Source: Longimonas sp040409695 (lineage in GTDB: Bacteria > Bacteroidota > Rhodothermia > Rhodothermales > Salinibacteraceae). Taken from it: a DNA stretch of 43,733 nucleotides. The stretch covers positions 1 to 43,733 of the forward strand of contig NZ_JARWGJ010000063.1 in assembly GCF_040409695.1 (NCBI RefSeq), written 5' to 3'. Every line of letters begins with the position of its first letter. The stretch's first letter is position 1. Below the pieces are notes generated by a model. That model saw only the letters and a list, made by a program, of their open reading frames with translations, searched no databases and was not told the origin of the DNA. Positions 8,031-17,102 of this stretch are shown one piece after another. The position numbers and the translations under genes are program-made.

Positions 8031-8225
8031 ATGCCTAAGATGAAATCGCACAGCGGCGCACGCAAGCGCTTCAAGAAAACTGGCAGCGGCAAAGTAAAGC
8101 GCAAGAAAGCAGGCCGCCGCCACATCCTGACGAAGAAGTCGCCGAAGACCAAGCGTCAGCTGCGTAAAGACACGACCGTCGACGAAACGCAGGAGAAGCG
8201 CATCAAGCAGATGATTAACTCGTAA
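8031..8225 (+). CDS. rpmI: 50S ribosomal protein L35 (bL35)
   Basis: A 64-residue basic protein starting MPKMKSHSGARKRFK, the standard bL35 N-terminus, and containing GKVKRKKAGRRHIL. An in-frame ATG at 7947 would add 28 residues of non-conserved leader sequence and was rejected. It is a component of the large subunit and is followed 143 bp later by rplT. Confidence 0.97.
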   Translation: MPKMKSHSGARKRFKKTGSGKVKRKKAGRRHILTKKSPKTKRQLRKDTTVDETQEKRIKQMINS

Positions 8226-8368
8226 CCGGAGCACGCTGCACTGCGCAGCTGCTCACCGCAACAGACACTCCGCCTGATGAGCGTTTGCAGTCAGGTATGC
8301 CTCGTGGACTCCGTGAGGTGCAGGTCCTGTCGTTGTTTCTACCTTCTATCCGTTAACGACCTTCCACC

Positions 8369-8722
8369 ATGCCACGCGCAACAAACAAGCCGCAGACCCG
8401 GCGCCGTCGCAAGAAAATTTTGAATATGGCCAAAGGCTACTGGGGCCGTCGGAGCAAAACATACAGCTCCGCCAAGCACTCGGTAGAAAAGGCACTGCAG
8501 TATGCCTATCGCGATCGTCGGCAGCGCAAGCGTAACTTCCGCAAGCTCTGGATTACGCGCATCAATGCCGCTGCCCGTAAGCAGGGCGTAAGCTACTCGC
8601 GGTTCATGGGGGCTTATCGCAAAGCCGATCTCGATATGAACCGTAAGGTGCTTGCCGACTTGGCCGTGCACGATCCCGAGGCCTTTTCGCAGGTTGTTGA
8701 TCATGTGATGGAGCAGGCGTAA
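8369..8722 (+). CDS. rplT: 50S ribosomal protein L20 (bL20)
   Basis: A 117-residue protein with the standard bL20 pattern: a basic N-terminal extension (MPRATNKPQTRRRRKKILN), then GYWGRRSKTYSSAK, RDRRQRKRNFRKLWITRIN, and GVSYSRFM. bL20 is needed for early assembly of the 50S subunit and in several bacteria represses translation of its own operon. It ends the thrS-infC-rpmI-rplT string and is followed by a strong terminator at 8770-8812. The 143-nt rpmI-rplT spacer contains an imperfect hairpin around CCTCGTGGACTCCGTGAGG. Confidence 0.98.
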   Translation: MPRATNKPQTRRRRKKILNMAKGYWGRRSKTYSSAKHSVEKALQYAYRDRRQRKRNFRKLWITRINAAARKQGVSYSRFMGAYRKADLDMNRKVLADLAVHDPEAFSQVVDHVMEQA

Positions 8723-8769
8723 CTGCTGAAAGGGCACTGCCCGTAGCCCTTGTGCTCCATAGCATGACC

Positions 8770-8812
8770 AAAATCCCGCCGCTGCTGCTCTCAGCAGGCC
8801 TGGCGGGATTTT
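8770..8812 (+). terminator. Rho-independent terminator after rplT
   Basis: A perfect 11-bp inverted repeat, AAAATCCCGCC (8770-8780) and GGCGGGATTTT (8802-8812), with an inner CTGCT/AGCAG stem. The A and T tracts make it potentially bidirectional, but only plus-strand genes flank it. It separates the rplT operon from pheST. Confidence 0.85.
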
Positions 8813-8942
8813 CTATGTTGCCGTGTTTGTCCTTTCGGGATCTCCAAACAGAGCCGCACGGCGTACCCTCCTTAATGCTCCTGCCCAACGCTGCTCGTGC
8901 AGGTAGCATCCGCGTAGACCTACTCTTGTTGTTCCGTTTCTC

Positions 8943-9953
8943 ATGGCCGACCCGATTGCTGCCCTCCGCGCTGAGCTTGAAGCTGAAACTATTACCAGCG
9001 AGGAGGAAGCCGAAGCCTTCCGCATCAAGTACTTAGGGCGCAACCAGGGGCGCATCCCCGACCTGTTTGGTCAGATTGGCGAGCAGCCTCCCGAGGAGCG
9101 CCCCGACTTTGGGCGGCGCCTCAACGCGCTTAAGACGGATGCGCAGGCGAAGCTCGACGCGGCGCATGAACGCTTGGCCCAAGAAGCCTCAGGCGACACC
9201 GGCACCGATCTTGATCTTACGCTGCCCGGTCGCCGTCAGCACCAGGGCTCGCTGCATCCGCTTACGCAGACGCTTGAAGAGATCCTCCATATTCTGGAGC
9301 GGATGGGCTTTGCTACCTACGAGGGGCCCGAGGTCGAAACCGACTGGCATAACTTCGCCGCGCTTAACTTCCCGCCCGACCACCCGGCGCGCGACATGCA
9401 AGACACCTTCTTCGTGAAGGATGCTCCGGTCGATACCCCCACGTTGCTGCGGACGCACACCTCGCCTGGTCAGATTCGTGTGTTGCAGGCCACTGAGCCG
9501 CCGGTGCGCGTTATGGTGCCCGGCCGCGTCTATCGCAACGAGGCGATTTCGTACAAGTCGTTCTGCCTGTTCCATCAGGTTGAGCTGCTCTATGTGGATG
9601 CGAACGTCTCAATGGCCGACCTGAAGCAGGTGCTCTATCAGCTGGCCCAGGCGCTCTTTGGCGCCGACGTACGCCTGCGCTTCCGTCCGAGCTACTTCCC
9701 ATTCACCGAGCCCAGTGCCGAGGTCGATATCTGGTGGGCCGACCCCAGCCATGAGGAGGGCGGGCGCTGGCTTGAGATCCTTGGCTGTGGTATGGTGCAC
9801 CCCAATGTGCTGCGTGCCGTTGACGTTGACCCCGAGCAGTATAGCGGCTATGCCGTCGGGATGGGCGTAGAACGCATGACAATGCTTAAGCATGGGATCG
9901 ACGACATCCGGGTGTTCTATGAGAACGATCTGCGCTTCCTGCAGCAGTTTTAG
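8943..9953 (+). CDS. pheS: Phenylalanyl-tRNA synthetase alpha subunit
   Basis: 336 residues; with PheT forms the (alpha beta)2 enzyme that charges tRNA-Phe. The N-terminal coiled coil (about 1-85) is followed by the class II core. Visible landmarks are HPLTQTLEEI, the motif 2 region PGRVYRNEAIS with FCLFHQVE, and the C-terminal motif 3 GMGVERMTMLKHGI followed by the ENDLRFLQQF end typical of the family. It lies 64 bp upstream of pheT on the same strand and has its own upstream region after the rplT terminator. Confidence 0.98.
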   Translation: MADPIAALRAELEAETITSEEEAEAFRIKYLGRNQGRIPDLFGQIGEQPPEERPDFGRRLNALKTDAQAKLDAAHERLAQEASGDTGTDLDLTLPGRRQHQGSLHPLTQTLEEILHILERMGFATYEGPEVETDWHNFAALNFPPDHPARDMQDTFFVKDAPVDTPTLLRTHTSPGQIRVLQATEPPVRVMVPGRVYRNEAISYKSFCLFHQVELLYVDANVSMADLKQVLYQLAQALFGADVRLRFRPSYFPFTEPSAEVDIWWADPSHEEGGRWLEILGCGMVHPNVLRAVDVDPEQYSGYAVGMGVERMTMLKHGIDDIRVFYENDLRFLQQF

Positions 9954-10017
9954 TATGCCAGCAGCCCGCGCTTCGCATCCCCCCTGACTCTTTTTCCGCA
10001 CAACGCTTTCTCGCTTC

Positions 10018-12474
10018 ATGGATTGCTCCATTCAGTGGCTGCGCTCGTACGCCGCTCCGCAAGCCGACGCCCATGCCATTGCCGACCTGCTCACCATGGC
10101 TGGGCTTGAGGTAGACGGCATCACGCATCACGGACAGCCGCTCGACGGGGTCGTGGTTGGCCTCATTGAGGCGGTGCGCTCACATCCGAATGCCGACCGG
10201 CTGGTGCTCTGCGATGTGAACATGGGCGCCGAAGAGCCGGTGCAGATCGTCTGTGGTGCCCCCAATGTGGAAACCGGCCAGCGCGTGCCGGTGGCGCCCA
10301 CAGGCACTACCCTGGAGCTACCTGCTGAAAAGGGAAGCGACGAACGCCAGTCCATTACGCTCGACGCCCGAAAGATCCGCGGCCAGCAGTCCAACGGCAT
10401 GATCTGCTCCGCGCACGAGCTGGGGCTGACCAGCGACGCAGCCGGTATCATGGTGTTGGATGACGATGCGCCTGTCGGAATGCCGTTCGTGGACTATCTG
10501 CGTGCGCACAAGGCAACGCCTACCGACACGGTGCTCGACATTGACCTGACCCCCAACCGGTCCGACGCGGCCAGTCATCTGGGCATCGCCCGCGACTTGT
10601 CGGCGCTAACCGGTGCCCCGCTGCACCGGCCGGCTGTGGAGATGCCCGAAGAGGGTGGCGCCGTTTCCGAGCGGTTCAGCGTGTCGATCGGCGACGCTGA
10701 AGCATGCCCGCGCTACGTTGCGCTGTGCGTAGAGGACGTTACAGTAGGTCCGTCGCCGCTCTGGCTGCAGCAGCGCCTGGAGCGCATCGGGCTTCGCCCG
10801 CGCAACGTAATCGTAGACATCACGAACTTCGTGCTGCACGAGTGCGGCCAGCCGCTCCATGCGTTCGATGCCGACACGCTACGTGGCAACACCATCCACG
10901 TAGACACCGCCGATGCCGAAACCACATTCACCACGCTCGACGACCAGGAGCGCACCTGTGCGGCAGGAACGCTCTTCATTCGGGATGCGGAGCGTCCGGT
11001 AGCTATCGCCGGCGTTATGGGCGGGGCCGACACCGAAGTGACCGAAGAGACGACCACGGTGCTTATTGAGAGCGCGTACTTCGATCCCTCGCAGATTCGC
11101 CGCACGGCCAAAGCGCTGGCGCTGCAGACCGACTCGTCGTATCGCTTTGAGCGCGGGGTAGACCGCGACGGACAGGTATGGGCGGCGGCTCGCGCTGCAG
11201 AGCTCATGGTGCGGCTTGCCGGCGGCACACGCGTTAGCGGCATGATCGACGCGCATCCGCGTCTGCCTGAGCCGCGCACGGCTACGTTGCGTCCGGAGCG
11301 GGCCAACGCGCTGCTGGGCACCGCCCTTACGCGTGATGACATGCGCCGTCGTCTCGAATCAATCGGCATTTCGGTAGATGCGAAGGGCAATGCGCTTCGG
11401 TGCACGCTTCCCACGTGGCGCCCAGATCTTACGATAGAGGAAGACCTGATCGAAGAGATTGCGCGCCTGCATGGCTACGACCGCATCCCGCGTCCTGAAC
11501 ACATCCAGATACCTGCTACGGTTGCAGAAGACAGCGCCGAGCGAACCCGTCGCACGGAGGTCCGCCGCCTGCTGCGTGGATACGGGTTCCGCGAGATCTA
11601 CACCAACAGCATGCTCCCGCTCGATGTAGCCGAGCAGTTCAACCCTGGCGACACGCCCGTCGTTGAGACACGCAACCCCATCTCGCGAGAGATGGCTGCG
11701 CTGCGTCCGCGGCTACTTCCCGGCGCGCTCAGCGTGCTTCAGCACAACCGCAACCACGGGCAAGACGCCATACGCCTGTTTGAGCTTGGCCGTGTGATGC
11801 GCCGCGCTACAGCCGACGAAACCCCGATGGTGCCTGGCGTGCGTGAGCACGAGTCGCTGCTGATTGCCGCGACCGGAGCGCAGGCTCCGCTGCACTGGGA
11901 TCGCGCCACGCGCAACACCGATGTGTACGATCTGAAAGGCACCGTAGCCGATCTGCTCGACGCGCTCAACGTTCCGGCTGTGCAGTTCGCGCCGGCTACA
12001 GACACGCCAAGCTACGTAGCTTACGCGCTTGACATTGCTGCTGACGGCGCTCCGCTGGGCACGCTCGCCTGCATCCACCCCGACACCGCCGACCACTACG
12101 ACCTGGCCGATGCGGTGCTGGTGGCTGAACTGCAGTGGCCTGCGGTTGTGCGTGCGCTTGCCGAGCGCACAGGCTACACGCCGATGCCCCGTGTACCCGT
12201 GGTAGAGCGCGACCTCGCAGTGCTGGTAGATGCCGACGCTTCCGTTGGGCCTCTCCTTGATACGGCCCGTGAAGCGGGTGCACCCCTCGTGAAGCATGTC
12301 GACCTGTTCGACCTGTACCAGGGAGAAGGAATTCCGGACGACAAGCAGAGTGTGGCCCTGTCGATGCAGCTGGCATCGGACCGGACGCTCACCGACGCCG
12401 AAATTGACACGTGCATGCGCCGCATTCGGGAGGCGCTTAGCAACGAGCATGGCGCTACGTTACGGGAGCAATAA
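10018..12474 (+). CDS. pheT: Phenylalanyl-tRNA synthetase beta subunit
   Basis: 818 residues, close to the normal length. Domains in order: N-terminal B1, EMAP/tRNA-binding OB fold (about 40-150, with HPNADRLVLCDVN), B3/B4 editing region (DLTPNRSDAASHLGIARDL, then the RYVALCVEDV area), B5 (RLHGYDRIP nearby), catalytic-like core, and C-terminal FDX-ACB anticodon domain (about 725-818, with PRVPVVERDLAVLVD). It completes the PheRS enzyme encoded by pheST. The editing domain hydrolyses Tyr-tRNA-Phe. Confidence 0.98.
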   Translation: MDCSIQWLRSYAAPQADAHAIADLLTMAGLEVDGITHHGQPLDGVVVGLIEAVRSHPNADRLVLCDVNMGAEEPVQIVCGAPNVETGQRVPVAPTGTTLELPAEKGSDERQSITLDARKIRGQQSNGMICSAHELGLTSDAAGIMVLDDDAPVGMPFVDYLRAHKATPTDTVLDIDLTPNRSDAASHLGIARDLSALTGAPLHRPAVEMPEEGGAVSERFSVSIGDAEACPRYVALCVEDVTVGPSPLWLQQRLERIGLRPRNVIVDITNFVLHECGQPLHAFDADTLRGNTIHVDTADAETTFTTLDDQERTCAAGTLFIRDAERPVAIAGVMGGADTEVTEETTTVLIESAYFDPSQIRRTAKALALQTDSSYRFERGVDRDGQVWAAARAAELMVRLAGGTRVSGMIDAHPRLPEPRTATLRPERANALLGTALTRDDMRRRLESIGISVDAKGNALRCTLPTWRPDLTIEEDLIEEIARLHGYDRIPRPEHIQIPATVAEDSAERTRRTEVRRLLRGYGFREIYTNSMLPLDVAEQFNPGDTPVVETRNPISREMAALRPRLLPGALSVLQHNRNHGQDAIRLFELGRVMRRATADETPMVPGVREHESLLIAATGAQAPLHWDRATRNTDVYDLKGTVADLLDALNVPAVQFAPATDTPSYVAYALDIAADGAPLGTLACIHPDTADHYDLADAVLVAELQWPAVVRALAERTGYTPMPRVPVVERDLAVLVDADASVGPLLDTAREAGAPLVKHVDLFDLYQGEGIPDDKQSVALSMQLASDRTLTDAEIDTCMRRIREALSNEHGATLREQ

Positions 12475-12603
12475 AAGCGTCGGCACATCCACGAGCGCCG
12501 GGCGTACTCTTCGTGGTTCGTGCTATTACCACTATTACCCAATTATGTCGCACGAGGCAATAGCTCCGCGCATGTAGACGTTACTTGCACATGCGATGAT
12601 CAT

Positions 12604-12640
12604 TTGCTATGGTAGAAAGATAAGAAAATAATATAGCGTA
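12604..12640 (+). promoter_or_regulatory. AT-rich candidate promoter for the zapA pair
   Basis: The 193-bp gap after pheT holds an unusually AT-rich stretch with TTGCTA (12604-12609) and TAATAT (12629-12634), separated by 19 bp, about 35-65 bp before the ATG at 12668. The spacing is longer than ideal, so this is a weak prediction. Confidence 0.3.
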
Positions 12641-12667
12641 CTTCTTTGCTAAGTGCATCCTATCTTT

Positions 12668-13039
12668 ATGGCTGCCAACGCTGACTCATCTGAACAGAAC
12701 GACGCGTGGCCTGCCGATTCCGCGGCGATGCTGAATGAGCTGTCGGATGCGGTGCGCCCCTCCGTAGAGATGCTTGTTGCCCAGATAGATGCGGCCACCG
12801 AGCATATCGCGGCGCTTGAATCCGAAAACGAAGAGCTCCGCACCCGGGTACAGGCGCTTGAAGATAAAATTGCTGAACAGCCCGATGTGCCCGCCAACAG
12901 CCTTGTGTTTGCGCTGGAAGATGCCGATGCCGACGCACTGAAGCAGGAGCTGGAACGCTACATTCAGACGATAGACACGCTGCTGGACGATCTTCCGCCT
13001 CCGCCCGATTCAGATGTCGGCGACACGTCTCTTGCATAG
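12668..13039 (+). CDS. Small acidic coiled-coil protein upstream of zapA
   Basis: A 123-residue protein of no family I can name. A heptad-rich helix runs from about residue 20 to 70 (EHIAALESENEELRTRVQAL), followed by a second predicted helix with acidic residues and a proline-rich acidic tail (DDLPPPPDSD). There is no signal peptide or membrane segment. ATG 12668 is chosen over an in-frame ATG at 12653 because it begins MAANADSS and follows an AT-rich region. It sits 12 bp upstream of zapA, so the two are probably co-translated. Short coiled-coil genes next to zapA are common in Bacteroidota; a role in the division ring is a guess from position. Confidence 0.75.
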   Translation: MAANADSSEQNDAWPADSAAMLNELSDAVRPSVEMLVAQIDAATEHIAALESENEELRTRVQALEDKIAEQPDVPANSLVFALEDADADALKQELERYIQTIDTLLDDLPPPPDSDVGDTSLA

Positions 13040-13051
13040 CCCCCTCTGGTT

Positions 13052-13756
13052 ATGGCTACCAACGATATGAAACCGATTCGCGTGCACATCTTGGGCCGAG
13101 AGTATGCCCTGCGGGTGCGAGAGGGCGAAGAAGAAACGACCCGTAACCTGGCTTCTCAGGTAAACGCCCGTATGAAGGCGTTCCAGAAAGAGCATCCGGA
13201 GCAGGCGGAGTTTACAACGTCGGTTATCACCGCTCTTGCCATGGCCGAGGAGCTAAACGATCTCCGGGCGGCACTCGCAGAGCGTGAGCGCGAACTTGAG
13301 CAGCAAGAGCAAGCCCACGCACGTGAGCGAGAAGTGCATGCACAGAACGAAGAAGCACTCGTTCAAGCAATCACACAGCTCTCAGAGCGTCTGGCTGATG
13401 CGCTGCCTACAGAGGTAGAGGCGCCCGATTCTGAGCCTGCAATGCAGGAAAAAAGCAAAAGAGAGGGGGCATACGGCCTAACAGATGAAGATGGAAAAGC
13501 CGGTGTCGATGATACGGAAGACCCCGGCACAACATCTTCCGATGGGAGCGAGCATGAAACCGAAAGCTCTAATGATGACCAATCCACGGAAGGTCGTGAA
13601 GCGGCTACGCCACCGCCTACCAGAGAAGGCTACGAGAGTAGTTTTTCGCCGATGTCTGACGGTCACATAGACGCTGACACGCCTCATCCTGAACCAGCTA
13701 TCGAGCCGGATAGCGATTCCTCGGAATCTGCAGACCGCGACGAGTCACGCAGATAG
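13052..13756 (+). CDS. zapA: ZapA-family cell division protein with long acidic tail
   Basis: Residues 1-75 match ZapA: KPIRVHILGREYALRV, then EETTRNLASQVNARM, then the hydrophobic helix TSVITALAMAEELNDL. ZapA binds and bundles FtsZ at the division ring. A coiled coil follows (about 70-112, rich in Glu/Arg/Gln). The remaining 120 residues form an acidic, Ser/Asp/Glu/Pro-rich tail with no hydrophobic core, likely disordered. Typical ZapA proteins are about 100 residues, so the tail more than doubles the length. Such tails fit a halophile's acidic proteome but are still unusual here. Confidence 0.85.
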   Translation: MATNDMKPIRVHILGREYALRVREGEEETTRNLASQVNARMKAFQKEHPEQAEFTTSVITALAMAEELNDLRAALAERERELEQQEQAHAREREVHAQNEEALVQAITQLSERLADALPTEVEAPDSEPAMQEKSKREGAYGLTDEDGKAGVDDTEDPGTTSSDGSEHETESSNDDQSTEGREAATPPPTREGYESSFSPMSDGHIDADTPHPEPAIEPDSDSSESADRDESRR

Positions 13757-14006
13757 AATTACATTGCAAGCGTTACATGCTGCTCTTGCAACATAGCACA
13801 CGAAGGGTCGCCCGAAAAATCTGCGCACGTTGCTCTCGTCGACGAGCGAACCAGAACGGCACCACGTCGCGTGCTTCGAGCGTCCTCAGATGCGACTCAT
13901 TACCACACTGTCAACTCTTAACGAGGCGCTAAAAGCATCATAATGGAGCAGCCTCCGTTTCTGTGGTGTTCGTCAGTTTCGTTCCTTTGACGTCAACGCG
14001 TCTCTT

Positions 14007-16910
14007 ATGACCAAAACGCTCGATACGGCGCCCCCACAAGATCCTGTCATTGCCAATGCTTCGCCCGAGGCACGAAAGAAGGCGCGCACCCACATCGTAG
14101 TGCGTGGCGCGCGACAGCACAACCTGAAAGACATCGACCTGGATGTGCCGCGCGAAACCCTTACAGTGATTACGGGGCCGTCGGGATCCGGGAAATCGAG
14201 CCTTGCCTTCGATACGATCTACGCCGAGGGCCAGCGGCGTTACGTAGAGAGCCTTAGCGCCTACGCCCGGCAGTTCCTGGAGCGCATGGATAAGCCCGAT
14301 GCCGATCTGATTACAGGGCTTGCGCCGGCTATTGCGATTGAGCAGAAAACCACGGCGAACAACCCCCGCTCCACTGTTGCTACCCAGACCGAGGTGTATG
14401 ATCATCTGCGGCTGTTGTACGCGCGCATCGGCACGACCATTTCGCCGGTGAGCGGGCGGCCCGTCACCAAAGATACGCCGCGGAGTGTGGCGCTTTCGAT
14501 CGAAGAGGAGCTGGACGATGGCGTGCGCTACTACCTGTGCTGTCCGGTGCCCGACCGCAACCGTGCGCTGCGCGACGAGCTCAAGAGCCTGCGCGAGCGC
14601 GGGTTCTTCCGCATTTTGCTGTTGCCTACCGAAAAACAGGCCAAGCGTGGCAAGCGCCCCGATGTGCTCGATCTCAATGAAACGCCCCCAAGCAAGGTCA
14701 ACAACTACGGCAGCAAGCGGCTGCTGGTGCTCATCGACCGGCTTAAGGTGAAGCAGGGCGACGCCGCTACCCGCACCCGGGTGGCCGAATCGGTCGAGCA
14801 GGCCTTCAATGTAGGCGAAGGGCGCTGTGTCGTGCAGGTGGCCCGCCGCCGTAGCGACGACGCCAGCGGGCCGGCTCCGCAGCTCCATTTCAGTGCCCGC
14901 TTCGAGCGTGATGGCATGGAGTTCGAAGAGCCTACACCGCTCATGTTTAGCTTTAACAGTCCGGTGGGGGCGTGCCCGGAGTGCCAGGGATTCGGACGCG
15001 TGCCCGGACTCGACCCGGATCTGATTGTGCCCAACAAAGGGCTCTCGATTCGCGAAGGCGCGCTGGCGCCGTTCCGCACCGATAAGTGGAGCAAGCACTT
15101 CCGTAAGCTCATTCGGGTGGCCGCCGAAACAGGGATCGATATCGACTGTCCGTACCGCGAGCTCGACGACTGGGAGCTCGACATTATCTGGGAGGGCAAA
15201 GACCAGTACATCGGACTGAACGGCTTTTTTGAGTTTCTGGACGAGCGCTCGTATAAGACGCACTACCGCATCTTTCGAGCGCGCTTCCGGGGCTACTCTA
15301 CGTGTCCGGAGTGCAACGGCTACCGCCTGCGCGAGGATGCGTACTACGTCAAGATCAACGACCGGCACATCGGAGAGGTATGTGCCATGACGACCCGCGA
15401 GGCGCTCGACTTCTTTCAAGATATCGAACTCTCGGACTACGAAGAAGAGGTCGCTGGGCGCGTGCTCGAAGAGCTGCGCACCCGCACGGAATACCTAGTC
15501 GATGTAGGGCTTGACTACCTCACGTTCGACCGGCTGGCCCAGACGCTCAGCGGGGGCGAAAGCCAGCGCATCAACCTGTCAACCTCGCTTGGGTCCTCGC
15601 TTGTGGGCTCGCTCTACGTGCTCGACGAACCGACCATCGGGCTGCACCCGCGTGATAACGACCGGCTTGTGGGCATCTTGCAGCGCCTGCGCGACCTGGG
15701 CAACACTGTGCTGGTAGTTGAGCACGACCCGGTTACGATGGAGGCAGCTGATCATCTCATTGACATGGGGCCGGCCTCTGGACAGTTTGGCGGCGAGGTG
15801 GTGTTTCAGGGGACGTACGACGAGGTGCTCGACGATGCAGACTCGCTTACTGGCAAGTATCTAAGCGGGCGCACGGCCATCCCGGTGCCTGAAGAACGGC
15901 GCACGCCCGAATCCGACCGAAAACTGGTTGTGACGAACGCGCGGCAGCACAACCTGAACCACATCGATGTTGAGATTCCGCTCGATAGCATTGTGTGCGT
16001 GACGGGCGTGTCGGGCTCGGGTAAGTCGACGCTCATACAGCAGACGCTCTACGAGGGACTGCACCGCCTCAAGGGAGGGAGCGGCGATGGTACGGTCGGC
16101 GCGCACGACGACATTCGTGGCCATACGTTTGTCGATGGCGTTGAGATGGTCGACCAGCAGCCCATCGGGCGCACCCCACGGTCGAATCCAGCCACGTATA
16201 CGAAAGCATTCGACGGCATCCGTAAGCTGTTTTCCGAAACGCGGCAGGCGCAGATTCACGGCTATGAGCCGGGCTTCTTCAGCTTTAACGTAGCGGGTGG
16301 ACGCTGTGAGGCATGCAAGGGCGAGGGCGTCGTTAAGGTGGAGATGCAGTTTCTGGCCGATATCTACCTGGAGTGTGAGGCGTGTAACGGACGGCGCTAC
16401 AAGCAGGAGGTGCTGAACGTGACGTACAACGGCAAGAACATCGCCGAGGTGCTGGAAATGACCGTCGACGAGGCCGCCGACTTCTTTGAAGGCGAGCGGG
16501 CAGTGACGAACAAGCTGGAGGTGCTGCAAGACATCGGGCTCGGCTATCTGTCGCTCGGGCAGCCCTCCACCACGCTCTCCGGCGGCGAGGCGCAGCGCAT
16601 CAAGCTGGCCTCGCACCTGAGTGGGCGTCATACCGATCGCATGCTCTATATCTTCGATGAGCCCACGACCGGACTCCACTTTGACGACATCCGCAAGCTC
16701 CTAAACGCCTTCGACCAGCTGGTTGAGCACGGGCATTCGGTGGTCATTGTAGAGCACAATCTGGATGTCATCAAGTACGCTGATCACATCATTGACCTGG
16801 GTCCCGATGGGGGCACAGGCGGCGGCGAAGTTGTCGTAACCGGCACGCCCGAAGATGTCGCCGCGCATCCCACCAGCCATACCGGGCGGTTTCTAAAGAC
16901 AGCTTTGTAG
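14007..16910 (+). CDS. uvrA: Excinuclease ABC subunit A
   Basis: A 967-residue damage sensor of nucleotide excision repair. It has two ABC ATPase modules: Walker A GPSGSGKSS at 57-65 and GVSGSGKST near residue 669, with signatures LSGGESQR and LSGGEAQR. The zinc modules are CPEC with a second CPEC in the first half, and CEAC with CEAC in the second (around GGRCEACKGEG). The N-terminus has about 28 residues of extra leader before THIVVRGARQHNL. UvrA loads UvrB on damaged DNA; neither uvrB nor uvrC is in the window. I did not find a clear SOS operator in the 250-bp upstream gap. Confidence 0.98.
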   Translation: MTKTLDTAPPQDPVIANASPEARKKARTHIVVRGARQHNLKDIDLDVPRETLTVITGPSGSGKSSLAFDTIYAEGQRRYVESLSAYARQFLERMDKPDADLITGLAPAIAIEQKTTANNPRSTVATQTEVYDHLRLLYARIGTTISPVSGRPVTKDTPRSVALSIEEELDDGVRYYLCCPVPDRNRALRDELKSLRERGFFRILLLPTEKQAKRGKRPDVLDLNETPPSKVNNYGSKRLLVLIDRLKVKQGDAATRTRVAESVEQAFNVGEGRCVVQVARRRSDDASGPAPQLHFSARFERDGMEFEEPTPLMFSFNSPVGACPECQGFGRVPGLDPDLIVPNKGLSIREGALAPFRTDKWSKHFRKLIRVAAETGIDIDCPYRELDDWELDIIWEGKDQYIGLNGFFEFLDERSYKTHYRIFRARFRGYSTCPECNGYRLREDAYYVKINDRHIGEVCAMTTREALDFFQDIELSDYEEEVAGRVLEELRTRTEYLVDVGLDYLTFDRLAQTLSGGESQRINLSTSLGSSLVGSLYVLDEPTIGLHPRDNDRLVGILQRLRDLGNTVLVVEHDPVTMEAADHLIDMGPASGQFGGEVVFQGTYDEVLDDADSLTGKYLSGRTAIPVPEERRTPESDRKLVVTNARQHNLNHIDVEIPLDSIVCVTGVSGSGKSTLIQQTLYEGLHRLKGGSGDGTVGAHDDIRGHTFVDGVEMVDQQPIGRTPRSNPATYTKAFDGIRKLFSETRQAQIHGYEPGFFSFNVAGGRCEACKGEGVVKVEMQFLADIYLECEACNGRRYKQEVLNVTYNGKNIAEVLEMTVDEAADFFEGERAVTNKLEVLQDIGLGYLSLGQPSTTLSGGEAQRIKLASHLSGRHTDRMLYIFDEPTTGLHFDDIRKLLNAFDQLVEHGHSVVIVEHNLDVIKYADHIIDLGPDGGTGGGEVVVTGTPEDVAAHPTSHTGRFLKTAL

Positions 16911-16993
16911 AGCCCCTGTGCTCCGAGAAACTCGGCGAGTGAGATTGGCTTCTGCCTTAGACCTGCAAGCATGGGCCAGGAGGGAGGCGGGGA

Positions 16994-17056
16994 GGCGGGC
17001 TGTGGATCGCTGTGTTGGGTGGCGGCGGGCTGTGGATCGCTGTGTTGGGTGGCGGC
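16994..17056 (+). repeat. 30-bp tandem repeat, two copies
   Basis: The unit begins GGCGGGCTGTGGATCGCTGT and is repeated with an exact 30-bp period (16994-17023 and 17024-17053, then a partial third unit). It is G-rich on the plus strand and lies in the 192-bp gap between uvrA and rnc, in the likely rnc leader. It is preceded by a purine-rich GGGAGGCGGGGAGGCGGG stretch. Confidence 0.85.
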
Positions 17057-17102
17057 ATTGAACGGGTGATAATCCGTTTGCATCCCTCTACACACAGCAC
17101 GC

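Noticed and set aside
11713..12450. Minus-strand frame antisense to pheT
   Set aside because: pheT is intact and matches its family over this stretch; the frame has no known domain.
13938..15419. 493-codon minus-strand frame
   Set aside because: It lies antisense to uvrA, whose motifs are complete. It has no known domain and reflects codon bias in GC-rich DNA.
16994..17056. CRISPR array
   Set aside because: Only two direct 30-bp copies with no spacers between them, so it is a tandem duplication.
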